Source: Caecibacter massiliensis
GTDB lineage: Bacteria; Bacillota; Negativicutes; Veillonellales; Megasphaeraceae
Direction: 5' to 3'
DNA: 64,000 nucleotides
Assembly: GCA_900095875.1 (NCBI GenBank)
Contig: LT608311.1
Span: 1,240,001-1,304,000 of the forward strand
This document shows, piece after piece, positions 7,224-15,697 of the stretch. A program made the position numbers and the translations under genes. The notes under the pieces were generated by a model. The model made no database searches. It worked only from the letters and a program-made list of their open reading frames with translations, and had not been told where the DNA came from. Position 1 is the first letter of the stretch. Each line of letters opens with the position of its first letter.

Positions 7224-8855
7224 ATGCTGACCCTTAAAGGAAAAAGCGTAAGTTCCGGCATCACCATCGGACCGCTGGCACTATTTCACCGCAATACGAT
7301 TTCTACAGCCGTCCGGCCTATTGACGACGCCGAAGCGGAAGTCAGCCGCTTTCAGGCTGCCCGCGCTGCGTCAATCAGCCAGCTCCAGTCTCTGTATGAA
7401 AAGGCCGTAGAAAAAATTGGCGAAGAACAGGCTGCCGTGTTTGAAGTGCATCAGATGATGCTCGATGATGACGATTATGTCGATGACATCGTATCCCAGA
7501 TACGGGATGAAAAACTCAATGCCGAAGCCGCTGTAGAACATACGGCACAGAACTTCGCTGCCATGTTCCGCGGGATGGATGATGCTTATATGCAGGCCCG
7601 TGCTGCCGATGTCCTGGATATTTCCCGCCGTGTCGAACGGGAATTATGCGGCGGTGAAGGAATTGACTTCAGCGCATACGATCAGGTCATCATCGCCGCT
7701 GATGATCTGGCTCCCAGTGAAACATTGCAGCTCGATACGGACAAAATCCTGGGATTTGTCACATCCGGTGGCAGTACCAATTCCCATACGGCTATCCTGG
7801 CCCGTACACTGGGCATTGCTGCCGTCGTCAGCACCGGTACCCAGCTGCATAATGACGTCGATGGCAAAACGGCTATCGTCGATGGGACGACGGGGACAGT
7901 GTACATTGACCCTGATGAACAAACACTGGAGCGCATGAGGAAACGGCAGGATTCAGAAATCCGGCGCCGGCAGGAATTGGAATCGGTACGCGGAACCGAA
8001 TCGATAACCCGCGATGGCCGCCACATTGATGTCTATGCCAATATTGGAAATCCTGACAACCTGCCCCAGGTCCTTTCAAATGATGCCGAAGGAATCGGCC
8101 TGTTCCGCAGTGAGTTCCTCTATCTGGGACGGAATACTTATCCGACAGAAGAAGAACAGTTTGAAGCCTATAAAAAGACGGCCCAGACGATGGCAGGAAA
8201 AAAAGTCATCATCCGTACTCTCGATATCGGTGCCGATAAAAAAGTCGATTATTTCAATCTGGCCCCGGAAGAAAATCCTGCCATGGGCATGCGGGCCATC
8301 CGTATCTGCCTGACCCGGCCGGAGTTGTTCCGGACGCAGTTACGGGCACTCTGCCGGGCATCGGCCTTTGGTACCATTGCCGTCATGTTCCCCATGATTA
8401 TTTCTACCGATGAAGTGCGCCGTGCCAAGGCAATCCTCCAGGATGTACAACGTGAACTGGATGAACAGGGCGTGAAATACGATTCTCATATGGAAGTGGG
8501 CATCATGATTGAAACGCCGGCTGCGGCCGTCATGAGTGATGAACTGGCTAAGGAAGTGGATTTCTTTAGTATCGGATCCAATGACCTGACCCAGTATACA
8601 CTGGCAATCGACCGCCAGCAGACCCAGCTCGATGCGTTCTTTGATGCCCATCACCCGGCCGTGCTTCGCCTTATCGGACAGACTATTGCCAACGGTCATA
8701 AGGAAGGAATCTGGGTCGGTATCTGCGGGGAACTCGGCGCAGATCTTGCGCTGACGGAAACATTCCTGCGCATGGGCGTCGATGAATTGTCTGTCAGCCC
8801 TCCGGCTGTACTGCCCCTCCGGGAGAAAATCCGTTCTCTTGATTTGAAAAAATAA
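7224..8855 (+). CDS. ptsI: Phosphoenolpyruvate-protein phosphotransferase (PTS enzyme I)
   Basis: 543 aa. Enzyme I takes phosphate from PEP and gives it to HPr in the cytoplasm. The phosphohistidine is His188 in GGSTNSHTAILAR; the PEP-binding barrel includes GLFRSEFLYLGR, MGMRAIR and the IGSNDLTQYTLAIDR motif, with the catalytic Cys in VGICGELG. GGGAGGTG precedes the ATG at 7224. It lies 62 nt after ptsH and ends the fructose PTS operon. Length is slightly under the usual 570 aa but all motifs are there. Confidence 0.96.
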   Translation: MLTLKGKSVSSGITIGPLALFHRNTISTAVRPIDDAEAEVSRFQAARAASISQLQSLYEKAVEKIGEEQAAVFEVHQMMLDDDDYVDDIVSQIRDEKLNAEAAVEHTAQNFAAMFRGMDDAYMQARAADVLDISRRVERELCGGEGIDFSAYDQVIIAADDLAPSETLQLDTDKILGFVTSGGSTNSHTAILARTLGIAAVVSTGTQLHNDVDGKTAIVDGTTGTVYIDPDEQTLERMRKRQDSEIRRRQELESVRGTESITRDGRHIDVYANIGNPDNLPQVLSNDAEGIGLFRSEFLYLGRNTYPTEEEQFEAYKKTAQTMAGKKVIIRTLDIGADKKVDYFNLAPEENPAMGMRAIRICLTRPELFRTQLRALCRASAFGTIAVMFPMIISTDEVRRAKAILQDVQRELDEQGVKYDSHMEVGIMIETPAAAVMSDELAKEVDFFSIGSNDLTQYTLAIDRQQTQLDAFFDAHHPAVLRLIGQTIANGHKEGIWVGICGELGADLALTETFLRMGVDELSVSPPAVLPLREKIRSLDLKK

Positions 8856-8910
8856 GTACTGTATATGAGAAATTCCACGGCTGTCATGATATATATTCAG
8901 TATGGGTTAA

Positions 8911-8940
8911 TTGACAGATAGTAATGGATTGTGGTAGAGT
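8911..8940 (+). promoter_or_regulatory. Promoter of the cobalamin riboswitch transcript
   Basis: TTGACA at 8911-8916 and TAGAGT at 8935-8940, 18 nt apart, directly ahead of the riboswitch. Confidence 0.55.
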
Positions 8941-8955
8941 AAAATTAGTTTAATA

Positions 8956-9118
8956 TGCAGGTCAGGTGTCGCAAGACTTAATAGAAAAGCCGGTAGAAGC
9001 CGGCGCGGTCACGCCGCTGTGAGGAAGAGCGATGCTGCAATGATGTCACTGTACGATTCGTATGGGAAGGCGCAGCAAAGCCATGAAGCCAAGCCAGAAG
9101 AACTGCCTGACTGATAAT
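8956..9118 (+). ncRNA. Cobalamin (adenosylcobalamin-type) riboswitch
   Basis: The region has the B12-box GCCAAGCCAGAAGAACTGCC (about 9088-9107), the upstream GGCGCGGTCACGCCGCTGTG arm with GAGGAAGAG, and a closing helix between GTCAGG (8961-8966) and CCTGAC (9106-9111). It is followed by an intrinsic terminator at 9177-9204, so cobalamin would switch off the downstream chelatase gene. Confidence 0.95.
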
Positions 9119-9176
9119 CACCGATGGACCTGCGAGCGATGGGAATGGAGATTATAATGCGAATTGGCGCATCAAT

Positions 9177-9204
9177 AAGCCGCAAGGATATCCTTGCGGC
9201 TTTT
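9177..9204 (+). terminator. Terminator in the cobalamin riboswitch expression platform
   Basis: GCCGCAAGGATATCCTTGCGGC (9179-9200 as two self-complementary arms) followed by TTTT. Confidence 0.8.
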
Positions 9205-9250
9205 GCATATTAAGGCAGGCCGTTTGTATATTTCTTAAGGAGTGATGGAT

Positions 9251-10288
9251 ATGTTCGGTAAGAAACTGAAGACAGTATTGATGTTATCCCTGGCTATTAC
9301 GGCATTCGGGACTTTTACGGGTATGCCGGCCCAGGCCTCGTATACCCTGAATCCGGAAGTCAAAGATGCGACACCGGCTCTCAGACAGGCCGCAGAAATA
9401 GGCGTACGTACGTATAATAACCCGGCTATGCAGGATGCGGCCAATAAAGATGCCATTGTCGTCATGAGTTTTGGTACGACATTTAAAGACAGCCGTAAGG
9501 CAACGATTGAAAAAACGGTGGCCGATATCCAGGCTGCCCATCCGGATACGAAAGTCGTCCTGGCCTTCACCTCTCATATTATCGTCGATCGCATCAAAGC
9601 CAATGAAAGTCTGGAAATTCCTACACCGGAAAAAGCCATGGCAGACCTCAAAGCCCAGGGATATACGCGGGTGGCCCTGACATCTCTCGATGTCATCCCC
9701 GGTATGGAGTACGCCTACGATACGGCTATTTACGACATGTATAAAAAGGATTTCAAAAAAATGACGATGGGTACGTCTCTTCTCTACTGGATGGGACAGG
9801 AAAACCAGCGCGACGATGTCAGTGAATTCGTTCAGGCTCTTTCTACACAGTTCCCGAAAATGGGCGAAAAAGACGCCGTCCTGGTCATGGCCCACGGCAC
9901 GCCCCATCCGGCCAATGCCTACTATTCTGTCCTGCAGAACCGGATTGACGAAGCCCATCTCGGCAATGTCTACGTTTACTCCGTCGAAGGCTGGCCTCAT
10001 CTGGATACGGTCATTCCTATGCTGAAGGCTAAGGGTATCCAGCACGTGACACTCATGCCCATGATGATGGTCGCCGGCGACCATGCCAACAATGATATGG
10101 CCGGTGCTGACGCCGATTCCCACAAGAGTATCCTGGAAAAAGAAGGATTCAAAGTCACGCCGTATATTCACGGCCTCGGTGAAAATACAGCCGTGCGCAA
10201 GATGTTCGTAGAACGGGCCAATGAAGCCTGGGATGCCCTGGAAAAAGACAACGGAATTCCGGCAAAATCCCATATGATGCGTCATTAA
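9251..10288 (+). CDS. cbiK: Exported sirohydrochlorin cobaltochelatase CbiK-like protein
   Basis: 345 aa. A signal peptide (basic start, hydrophobic stretch, cleavage after MPAQA near residue 29) precedes a class II chelatase domain. Conserved metal-binding histidines appear in VLVMAHGTPHPANAYY and in MMMVAGDHANNDMAG. CbiK inserts Co2+ into sirohydrochlorin in anaerobic B12 synthesis; exported versions (CbiKP of Desulfovibrio) are thought to act in the cell envelope, possibly in metal or tetrapyrrole handling. ATG at 9251 is chosen because AAGGAG ends 8 nt upstream. It is a single gene under a cobalamin riboswitch, with no other cbi genes next to it, which suggests a role in uptake or salvage rather than in a local pathway. 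Confidence 0.88.
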   Translation: MFGKKLKTVLMLSLAITAFGTFTGMPAQASYTLNPEVKDATPALRQAAEIGVRTYNNPAMQDAANKDAIVVMSFGTTFKDSRKATIEKTVADIQAAHPDTKVVLAFTSHIIVDRIKANESLEIPTPEKAMADLKAQGYTRVALTSLDVIPGMEYAYDTAIYDMYKKDFKKMTMGTSLLYWMGQENQRDDVSEFVQALSTQFPKMGEKDAVLVMAHGTPHPANAYYSVLQNRIDEAHLGNVYVYSVEGWPHLDTVIPMLKAKGIQHVTLMPMMMVAGDHANNDMAGADADSHKSILEKEGFKVTPYIHGLGENTAVRKMFVERANEAWDALEKDNGIPAKSHMMRH

Positions 10289-10310
10289 AAAATTAATATA
10301 CATGTAAAAT

Positions 10311-10343
10311 CCGGGACTGTCGTTATGGGCAGCCCCGGTTTTT
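10311..10343 (+). terminator. Intrinsic terminator after cbiK
   Basis: CCGGGACTG pairs with CAGCCCCGG (one mismatch), followed by five T. Confidence 0.75.
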
Positions 10344-10353
10344 ACGATTTTAA

Positions 10354-10509
10354 ATGAAACGTGTTAATGTCATATTTCATACCATGCCCAAGTCAAATTA
10401 TAATCTGAGCATTTTTGATGAAACCTGTGAAGGAACGGCAGCACGGCTTTATATGAGCCGTACGACGTTGTGGAGATTATTGCATAAAAAAGATGGTGTA
10501 ACAAAATAA
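10354..10509 (+). pseudogene. Remnant of the C-terminal Fis-type HTH of a PrpR-like sigma-54 activator
   Basis: A 51-codon open frame whose end encodes TAARLYMSRTTLWRLLHKK. This matches the DNA-binding helix-turn-helix found at the extreme C-terminus of sigma-54 enhancer-binding proteins (usual form AAxxLGISRTTLWRxL). No AAA domain lies upstream and no ribosome binding site precedes the ATG, so this is most likely a leftover of a deleted regulator gene. A short DNA-binding peptide cannot be excluded. Confidence 0.6.
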
Positions 10510-10563
10510 ATTTTTAAGCTTGCTTTATTACGGCCACTCCTTTGTATGATTCTTTATGATTTT

Positions 10564-11517
10564 TTACCGTACTCTCTTCCCCGCACTGGCTGTCCGTTGG
10601 GCTTCCTGATGGATGATGTCTATGACGGCCCGCGTTGCCTGGGAGAGATACCGGCCTTTTTTATAGGCGATGGCGACGTTCCAGTCTGGCGTATACTGGC
10701 GCAGCGTGTAGTAACGGGGCTGGGCGGGCAGGCGGCTGTAGATAGACCGGCCTTGCGGGATGATTGTCGCTCCTACGCCGACAGAGGCCAGGGTAAGGGC
10801 TGTTACCATATCGTTGGATTCCAGGACGACAGGCGGCGAAATAGCGGCTTTCTGGGTAAATTCATAGAAATTCTGACGCAGTTTCTGCCCTTCCTTGATG
10901 ACAATGAATGGCTCATTACCCAGCAGATGGTAATCAAAAGCTGGATATTGGGAAAAAGGTACAGTGCGGGCCTGGTTTTCATAGTGCCGTGCCTGCTCTT
11001 CCGGCAGGGCCAGGAGCAGTTCTTCCCGGAACAGTTCTTCATAAGCAAGGCCGGCATGGAAGAACGGGTGGAGTACGATAGAAAAATCCGTCCTCCCTTC
11101 CAGGGCATCTTCTTCCAGTTCCCGCGTCGTTCCTTCCGACAGCTGGATATGGATATGAGGATACGTTTTGTGCAGCTGCGGAAATACGGCGGCCAGAATG
11201 GTGGCACTGCGGTAATAGGAGCTGCCGATGCGTACGGTACCGCTTACGGTCTGCTGCAGGTCCTGGATGCGGCTGTCCCGTTCGCGGTAGATTTCCCGCA
11301 CTTTTTCTTCTGCTGTGAGATAAATCCGCCCTGCTTCTGTCAGGATGACACCACTTCCGCGGCGTTCGAACAGTGTTGTCCCCATCTGTTTTTCAATTCT
11401 GCGTATAAACTGGCTCAGTGAAGGCTGGGAGATAAATAATTTTTCCGCAGCCGTTGAGAAACTGCCTGTTTCGGCTATTTTCGTGATATATTCCCATTCC
11501 CGTGAATTGCTATGCAT
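10564..11517 (-). CDS. LysR-family transcriptional regulator
   Basis: 317 aa. The N-terminal winged HTH (about 1-65) has the typical GSFSTAAEKLFISQPSLSQ and LFERRGSGVILTEAG motifs; the rest is the periplasmic-binding-like effector domain. ATG at 11517 has AAGGGGTGA upstream. It is divergent from the malic enzyme gene, and the shared 159-bp intergenic region contains inverted repeats suited to LysR binding, so it probably controls malic enzyme and itself in response to a carboxylate. The effector is unknown. Confidence 0.92.
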   Translation of the reverse strand: MHSNSREWEYITKIAETGSFSTAAEKLFISQPSLSQFIRRIEKQMGTTLFERRGSGVILTEAGRIYLTAEEKVREIYRERDSRIQDLQQTVSGTVRIGSSYYRSATILAAVFPQLHKTYPHIHIQLSEGTTRELEEDALEGRTDFSIVLHPFFHAGLAYEELFREELLLALPEEQARHYENQARTVPFSQYPAFDYHLLGNEPFIVIKEGQKLRQNFYEFTQKAAISPPVVLESNDMVTALTLASVGVGATIIPQGRSIYSRLPAQPRYYTLRQYTPDWNVAIAYKKGRYLSQATRAVIDIIHQEAQRTASAGKRVR

Positions 11518-11541
11518 GATGTCACCCCTTCGTATTTGTAG

Positions 11542-11591
11542 TATAAGTCACATGCTATAGATTCTATAATTTTAAAAGACTTTGACTTATA
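11542..11591. promoter_or_regulatory. Candidate LysR operators between the divergent genes
   Basis: TATAAGTCA (11542-11550) is repeated inverted as TGACTTATA (11583-11591). Between them lies the perfect palindrome ATAGATTCTAT (11557-11567), which fits the T-N11-A LysR motif. Nested symmetry around one centre is unlikely by chance in a divergent LysR promoter. Confidence 0.6.
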
Positions 11592-11676
11592 GATAAATCC
11601 ATTATAAGATAGGCATGTACAGGAAACAAGAAATAAAAATTAGTGTGGTTATGTTCAATACAATGAGGTGAATGTC

Positions 11677-12930
11677 ATGAATTTTGATGAAGCTGCAATG
11701 AAGGTACGCCGTGGCAAAAAGGGCATTATTGAAACGATGCCCCGTGCCGTTTTGAAAACCCGCAATGATCTGAGTACACTCTATACGCCGGGTGTAGCCC
11801 AGCCGTGCCGGGAAATCGTTAAGGATAAAGACCTTTCCTTTGATCTGACCTGCCGGGGCAATATGATTGCCGTCGTATCCGATGGCACCCGTGTCCTGGG
11901 CCTTGGCGATATCGGACCAGAAGCGGCCATGCCGGTCATGGAAGGAAAATCCGTCCTGTTCAAAGTATTCGGTGGTGTCAATGCCGTTCCTATCTGCCTG
12001 GATACGAAGGACCCAAAGAAATTTATTGAAACGGTCAAACTGCTTCAGCCCTCCTTTGCCGGTATCAACCTGGAAGATATTGCTTCACCGAAATGCTATG
12101 AAATTGAAAATACATTGAAAAAAGAAATGGACATCCCCGTATTCCATGACGACCAGCACGGTACAGCCATTGCTGCCCTCTCCGGTGCCATCGGAGCTTT
12201 CCGCTGCGTCGGCAAAGATTTGAAGACGGCAAAAATCGTCATCAACGGTGCCGGTGCTGCCGGGGCTTCCATCGGCCGTCTCCTCGTCCGGGCCGGTGCT
12301 CAGAATGTGACTATGGTAGACCGCTGTGGCGCCCTCTATGAAGGTATGGACGGCCTCAATCCCGTACAGGCAGAACTAGCCGCCGTGACGAACCGGGATA
12401 AGGTACAGGGAACACTGGCAGATGTCGTAAAAGGGGCGGACATGCTCCTCGGCGTATCGGCTCCCCACATCTTTACGAAAGAAATCATCCAGTCCATGAA
12501 TCACGATGCCATCGTCTTTGCCATGGCCAATCCTATTCCGGAAACGGATTATGATTCTGCCAAGGCAGCCGGTGCCCGTGTCGTCGGAACAGGCCGGTCT
12601 GATTCACCAAACCAGATCAATAACGTCCTCGTATTCCCCGGCATATTCCGCGGTGCCCTGGCCGTACGGGCACGCCATATCAATGAAGACATGAAAGTAG
12701 CTGCTGCCTATGCGACTGCCGGCCTCATCAATGATGACGAATTAAATGATGAATATGTCATTCCCGATGCGTTTGACCAGCGCGTTGCCCCGGCTGTAGC
12801 CGCGGCTGTTGCCAAAGCTGCTATGGAAACCGGGTCGGCCCGTATCCAGCGTAATCCTGAAGATATCCGCCATGAAGCGGCTGAACAGATTGCCGCATTG
12901 CATGATATGATTGACAAACTGCACGGCTAA
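11677..12930 (+). CDS. NAD(P)-dependent malic enzyme (decarboxylating)
   Basis: 417 aa, the short bacterial form. It converts malate to pyruvate and CO2 in the cytoplasm. [12 protein letters not shown] with the catalytic Tyr lies near residue 36, [17 protein letters not shown] carries the metal-binding Asp residues, and [15 protein letters not shown] is the nucleotide-binding Rossmann loop. ATG at 11677 follows GAGGTG with 6 nt spacing; a GTG at 11668 overlaps that site. The cofactor cannot be settled by eye. It is divergent from a LysR regulator and ends with a long hairpin terminator. Confidence 0.93.
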   Translation: MNFDEAAMKVRRGKKGIIETMPRAVLKTRNDLSTLYTPGVAQPCREIVKDKDLSFDLTCRGNMIAVVSDGTRVLGLGDIGPEAAMPVMEGKSVLFKVFGGVNAVPICLDTKDPKKFIETVKLLQPSFAGINLEDIASPKCYEIENTLKKEMDIPVFHDDQHGTAIAALSGAIGAFRCVGKDLKTAKIVINGAGAAGASIGRLLVRAGAQNVTMVDRCGALYEGMDGLNPVQAELAAVTNRDKVQGTLADVVKGADMLLGVSAPHIFTKEIIQSMNHDAIVFAMANPIPETDYDSAKAAGARVVGTGRSDSPNQINNVLVFPGIFRGALAVRARHINEDMKVAAAYATAGLINDDELNDEYVIPDAFDQRVAPAVAAAVAKAAMETGSARIQRNPEDIRHEAAEQIAALHDMIDKLHG

Positions 12931-12974
12931 GGCATATCTTATATATTCCCGTATAAAAAATAATAGTACTGTAT

Positions 12975-13052
12975 AAAAAGAGTTATCGTTTCCGTCTTTG
13001 CCTGACAATAGGCATGCTCAGAGACCGGGTTAGTTTGCGATAACTCTTTTTT
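12975..13052 (+). terminator. Terminator with an extended loop after malic enzyme
   Basis: AAAAAGAGTTATCG (12975-12988) pairs with CGATAACTCTTTTT (13038-13051); the 49-nt loop contains a small GCCT/AGGC hairpin. Confidence 0.65.
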
Positions 13053-13075
13053 ATGCAAATATTTTGTATAAACCA

Positions 13076-13104
13076 TTTACAATCGCCGTAATAATGTGTA
13101 TAAT
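13076..13104 (+). promoter_or_regulatory. Promoter of the amino acid binding lipoprotein gene
   Basis: TTTACA (13076-13081) and TATAAT (13099-13104), 17 nt apart. Confidence 0.65.
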
Positions 13105-13149
13105 ATCAAAATCAACACAAATTTTTATTCATATGTGGAGGGATATATC

Positions 13150-13956
13150 ATGAAATGGAAAACGATGATGACAGCTTGTCTGGCAGGCATCCTGGCCGTA
13201 TCGGTACTGGCAGGATGTGGCAGCGAAAAGAAAGAAGATGCGAAGAAACCGCTCCGCGTTGCGACGAATGCTACCTTTGTTCCCTTTGAGTTCAAAGAAA
13301 ACGATGAATCCAAGGAATATCAGGGCTTTGAAATGGATCTGCTCCGGGCTGTTGCCAAAGAAATGGGCAGGGACGTAGAAATCAATAATATTGCTTTTTC
13401 CGGCATTATCCCCATCCTGCAGCAGGGAGATATGGATATTGCTGCTGCCGGTATGACCGTGACAAAAGAACGGGCCCAGAAAGTCAATTTCTCTGCCCCC
13501 TTCTATGAATCTAAATTAGTCATCCTGACGCCTAATGAAAGCGGCATTGATTCAGCAGACGCCATTGCAGGTAAACAGGTTGCCGTCCAGATTGGCACGA
13601 CTGGTGCCCAGTATGCAGAAAATCAGGGATATACGGTCAAACAGTTTGACAATAATTCCGATGTCATCATGGAACTTCAGGTAGGCGGATCGCCGGCGGC
13701 TATCCTCGATAAACCCGTCGCTGATTATTTCCTCACCCAGGACGGAAAAGGCAAATTCAAAGTCATCGAAATTCCGAATACAAAATCGGAATACCTGGCC
13801 TTTGCCTTTAATAAAAAGGATACTGAATTGATGAAAAAGGTCAACGATGCCATGGCAAAATTGAAAGAAAAAGGCGAATTCCAGAAATTGTATAAAAAAT
13901 GGTTTAATACCGATATGCCGGATTTGCCGAAATCGGGAGACGATGCTTTGAAATAA
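13150..13956 (+). CDS. Amino acid ABC transporter substrate-binding lipoprotein (orphan)
   Basis: 268 aa. A lipoprotein signal (MKWKTMMTACLAGILAVS then LAGCGS, lipidated Cys near residue 22) precedes a family 3 solute-binding protein with RVATNATFVPFEF, GFEMDLLRAVA and AAAGMTVTKERA motifs, as in GlnH/FliY-type polar amino acid receptors. ATG at 13150 follows GTGGAGGG. No permease or ATPase gene lies on either side, and the gene has its own promoter and terminator, so it must work with a transporter encoded elsewhere or act as a sensor. The ligand cannot be read from the sequence; glutamine or another polar amino acid is likely. Confidence 0.9.
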   Translation: MKWKTMMTACLAGILAVSVLAGCGSEKKEDAKKPLRVATNATFVPFEFKENDESKEYQGFEMDLLRAVAKEMGRDVEINNIAFSGIIPILQQGDMDIAAAGMTVTKERAQKVNFSAPFYESKLVILTPNESGIDSADAIAGKQVAVQIGTTGAQYAENQGYTVKQFDNNSDVIMELQVGGSPAAILDKPVADYFLTQDGKGKFKVIEIPNTKSEYLAFAFNKKDTELMKKVNDAMAKLKEKGEFQKLYKKWFNTDMPDLPKSGDDALK

Positions 13957-13972
13957 GATGCAGATATAGCAG

Positions 13973-14019
13973 GGACCTGACACATGAATCTATCCAGCTT
14001 CATGTGTCAGGTCCTTTTT
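13973..14019 (+). terminator. Strong intrinsic terminator
   Basis: GGACCTGACACATGAA pairs perfectly with TTCATGTGTCAGGTCC and is followed by TTTTT. Confidence 0.9.
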
Positions 14020-14039
14020 GTATGGTGGTATGGGGTAAA

Positions 14040-15446
14040 CTATTTTTTTACTTCTGGTGTCCGGATAGGCCTTTTGTCAATCAGCCACACCAGAAAAAAG
14101 GTAATCAGGCAGATGAGCCATTCAAAATAAATGACGTGAGGCAGGAATCGTATCTGCGGGCACAGCTGCCACAGGAATAATCCGATGATACCTACCAAAG
14201 TAGTGGCAAAAGCCGTATTTTTCCGGCACAGAGACGGACAGAACATAGTAGCCAGGAAAACCAGTGTAAAGGCCGTTGTGAGAGACAAACCGATGAGCAT
14301 GACTTTGACGATGCCGACGGCATTGAAGGCCAGCCAGAGTGTTCCAGCCCCGATAATCAGGATGATGAGGCGGTTGGCCCGGACATATCCTTTTTCAGAG
14401 ATAGACGGATTGAAAAAACGTTTGTAAATATCCTGGGCTACGAGAGTACCGGCCCCGAGCAGGATGGTACAGGCTGTTGATACATCGGCAGCCCAGAGTG
14501 CGGCCAGGGTCATTCCGGAAGAAAACGGGTCCAGACTCATGATAATCTGTGGCAGAGCCATGGTTGGATTCAGACCCGGAAACTGGGCTTTGGCAGCCAG
14601 ACCCAGGATGGCAGACAGGAAGCCGACAGGAAAAATGAGCAGGCCGCCCAGGATAAATCCTTTACGGGCCGCTGTGGCATTTTTAGCGCCACAGGCAATC
14701 TGGACCGGCCCCTGGGCAGTAATGGCCTGGGTAGTCATGACAATGATCCAGCCCAGGAGTACGGCCAGAGACAGCCCGCCAAAAGGACTGAACCAGTCAA
14801 AATCAGAAGGGGGAAGTGCGGCATTGATACCGGATATGCCGCCATCCCGCAATAGGATACGTATCATGGAATAAACGATGCCGGCATAGATAATAGCGAC
14901 ACTGAGCACATTGGAAAGGCCGCTCGACCATAGACCACCGATGGCAGTGATGCCGATGAAGACGATGGCACTAGTAATCATCCCGCCATGAAGAGAAAAG
15001 ATATCTGGCATGAGCGCGTGCAGTATAGATCCGCCGGCGACATACTGGAGAGATGTAATGCATATCATGATCAGAGACAGGCCGATGACACTGATGACAC
15101 GGGCTTTTTTATCATAACACCGTTCGAAGAGTTCCGGGATGGTCGTGCAGTCCAGTGAACGGTATCTGCCGGCAGCGACGATCCCCATAATGATGGCACC
15201 GATGGACCAGGCTCCATTATACCAGCCGGCTGACAACCCGATCTTTGTGGCACTTTCGGCGACACCTACCGTGGAAGCAGCTCCGACGGCCATACCGGTG
15301 ATACTGACAGCGACGAGCCCTGCAGAAAACTTGCGGCCGGCAAACAGGTATTCTGTTGGATTCTGTCCGGCCCGGCGTTTTACATACAAAGAAATACCAA
15401 ATAATAGCAGGATGTACAAAATAACGATACTGAGCTGAATTGACAT
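14040..15446 (-). CDS. Sodium:solute symporter family (SSF) protein
   Basis: 468 aa with about 13 membrane helices. The early PTEYLFAGRKFSAGLVAVSI and the GAASTVGVAESATKIG segment are typical of SSF symporters (PutP/PanF/DhlP type) of the LeuT-fold superfamily, which import a solute with Na+. Start placed at ATG 15446, preceded by GAGGGGAG; the longer upstream reading frame has no such site. A perfect 18-bp inverted repeat sits 57-101 nt upstream. The substrate is not evident; neighbours are a second amino-acid-like permease and an aminotransferase. Confidence 0.87.
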   Translation of the reverse strand: MSIQLSIVILYILLLFGISLYVKRRAGQNPTEYLFAGRKFSAGLVAVSITGMAVGAASTVGVAESATKIGLSAGWYNGAWSIGAIIMGIVAAGRYRSLDCTTIPELFERCYDKKARVISVIGLSLIMICITSLQYVAGGSILHALMPDIFSLHGGMITSAIVFIGITAIGGLWSSGLSNVLSVAIIYAGIVYSMIRILLRDGGISGINAALPPSDFDWFSPFGGLSLAVLLGWIIVMTTQAITAQGPVQIACGAKNATAARKGFILGGLLIFPVGFLSAILGLAAKAQFPGLNPTMALPQIIMSLDPFSSGMTLAALWAADVSTACTILLGAGTLVAQDIYKRFFNPSISEKGYVRANRLIILIIGAGTLWLAFNAVGIVKVMLIGLSLTTAFTLVFLATMFCPSLCRKNTAFATTLVGIIGLFLWQLCPQIRFLPHVIYFEWLICLITFFLVWLIDKRPIRTPEVKK

Positions 15447-15502
15447 GAAAAACTCCCCTCTTTCCTGCCGGGCAGTACGGTTTCCCCCTGTAGCTGCCGG
15501 CA

Positions 15503-15547
15503 TTGATATATGGATTCATTGTATGGGAAAATGAATCCATATATCAA
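15503..15547. repeat. Perfect 18-bp inverted repeat upstream of the SSF symporter gene
   Basis: TTGATATATGGATTCATT (15503-15520) is repeated exactly inverted at 15530-15547 around a 9-nt spacer. There is no T run on either side. It lies in the promoter or leader of the symporter gene and may be an operator or an RNA hairpin. Confidence 0.8.
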
Positions 15548-15624
15548 TTCATTCAGGTGAAAGAGTTTGTTATACCTGCTTTGCGTATTTAAAGGCATCT
15601 GCCTGCAGAAGCTCATAGGTAATA

Positions 15625-15670
15625 TAAAACAGGTCCCTCCTATGACAACAGGATAGTCATGGGAGGGACC
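15625..15670 (-). terminator. Terminator of the YkvI-like gene
   Basis: GGTCCCTCC-TATGAC pairs with GTCATGGGAGGGACC; on the minus strand it is followed by a T-rich stretch. Confidence 0.75.
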
Positions 15671-15697
15671 CGTTTATGATGTGATGGATATAGCCGG

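Noticed and set aside
10546-11421. A 291-codon plus-strand frame opposite the LysR gene
   Set aside because: The minus strand encodes a complete LysR regulator with HTH and ribosome binding site; the plus frame is its shadow.
12975-13052. Stand-alone small RNA gene after malic enzyme
   Set aside because: The long stem with outer A and T runs is explained as a terminator with an extended loop; no separate promoter is visible.
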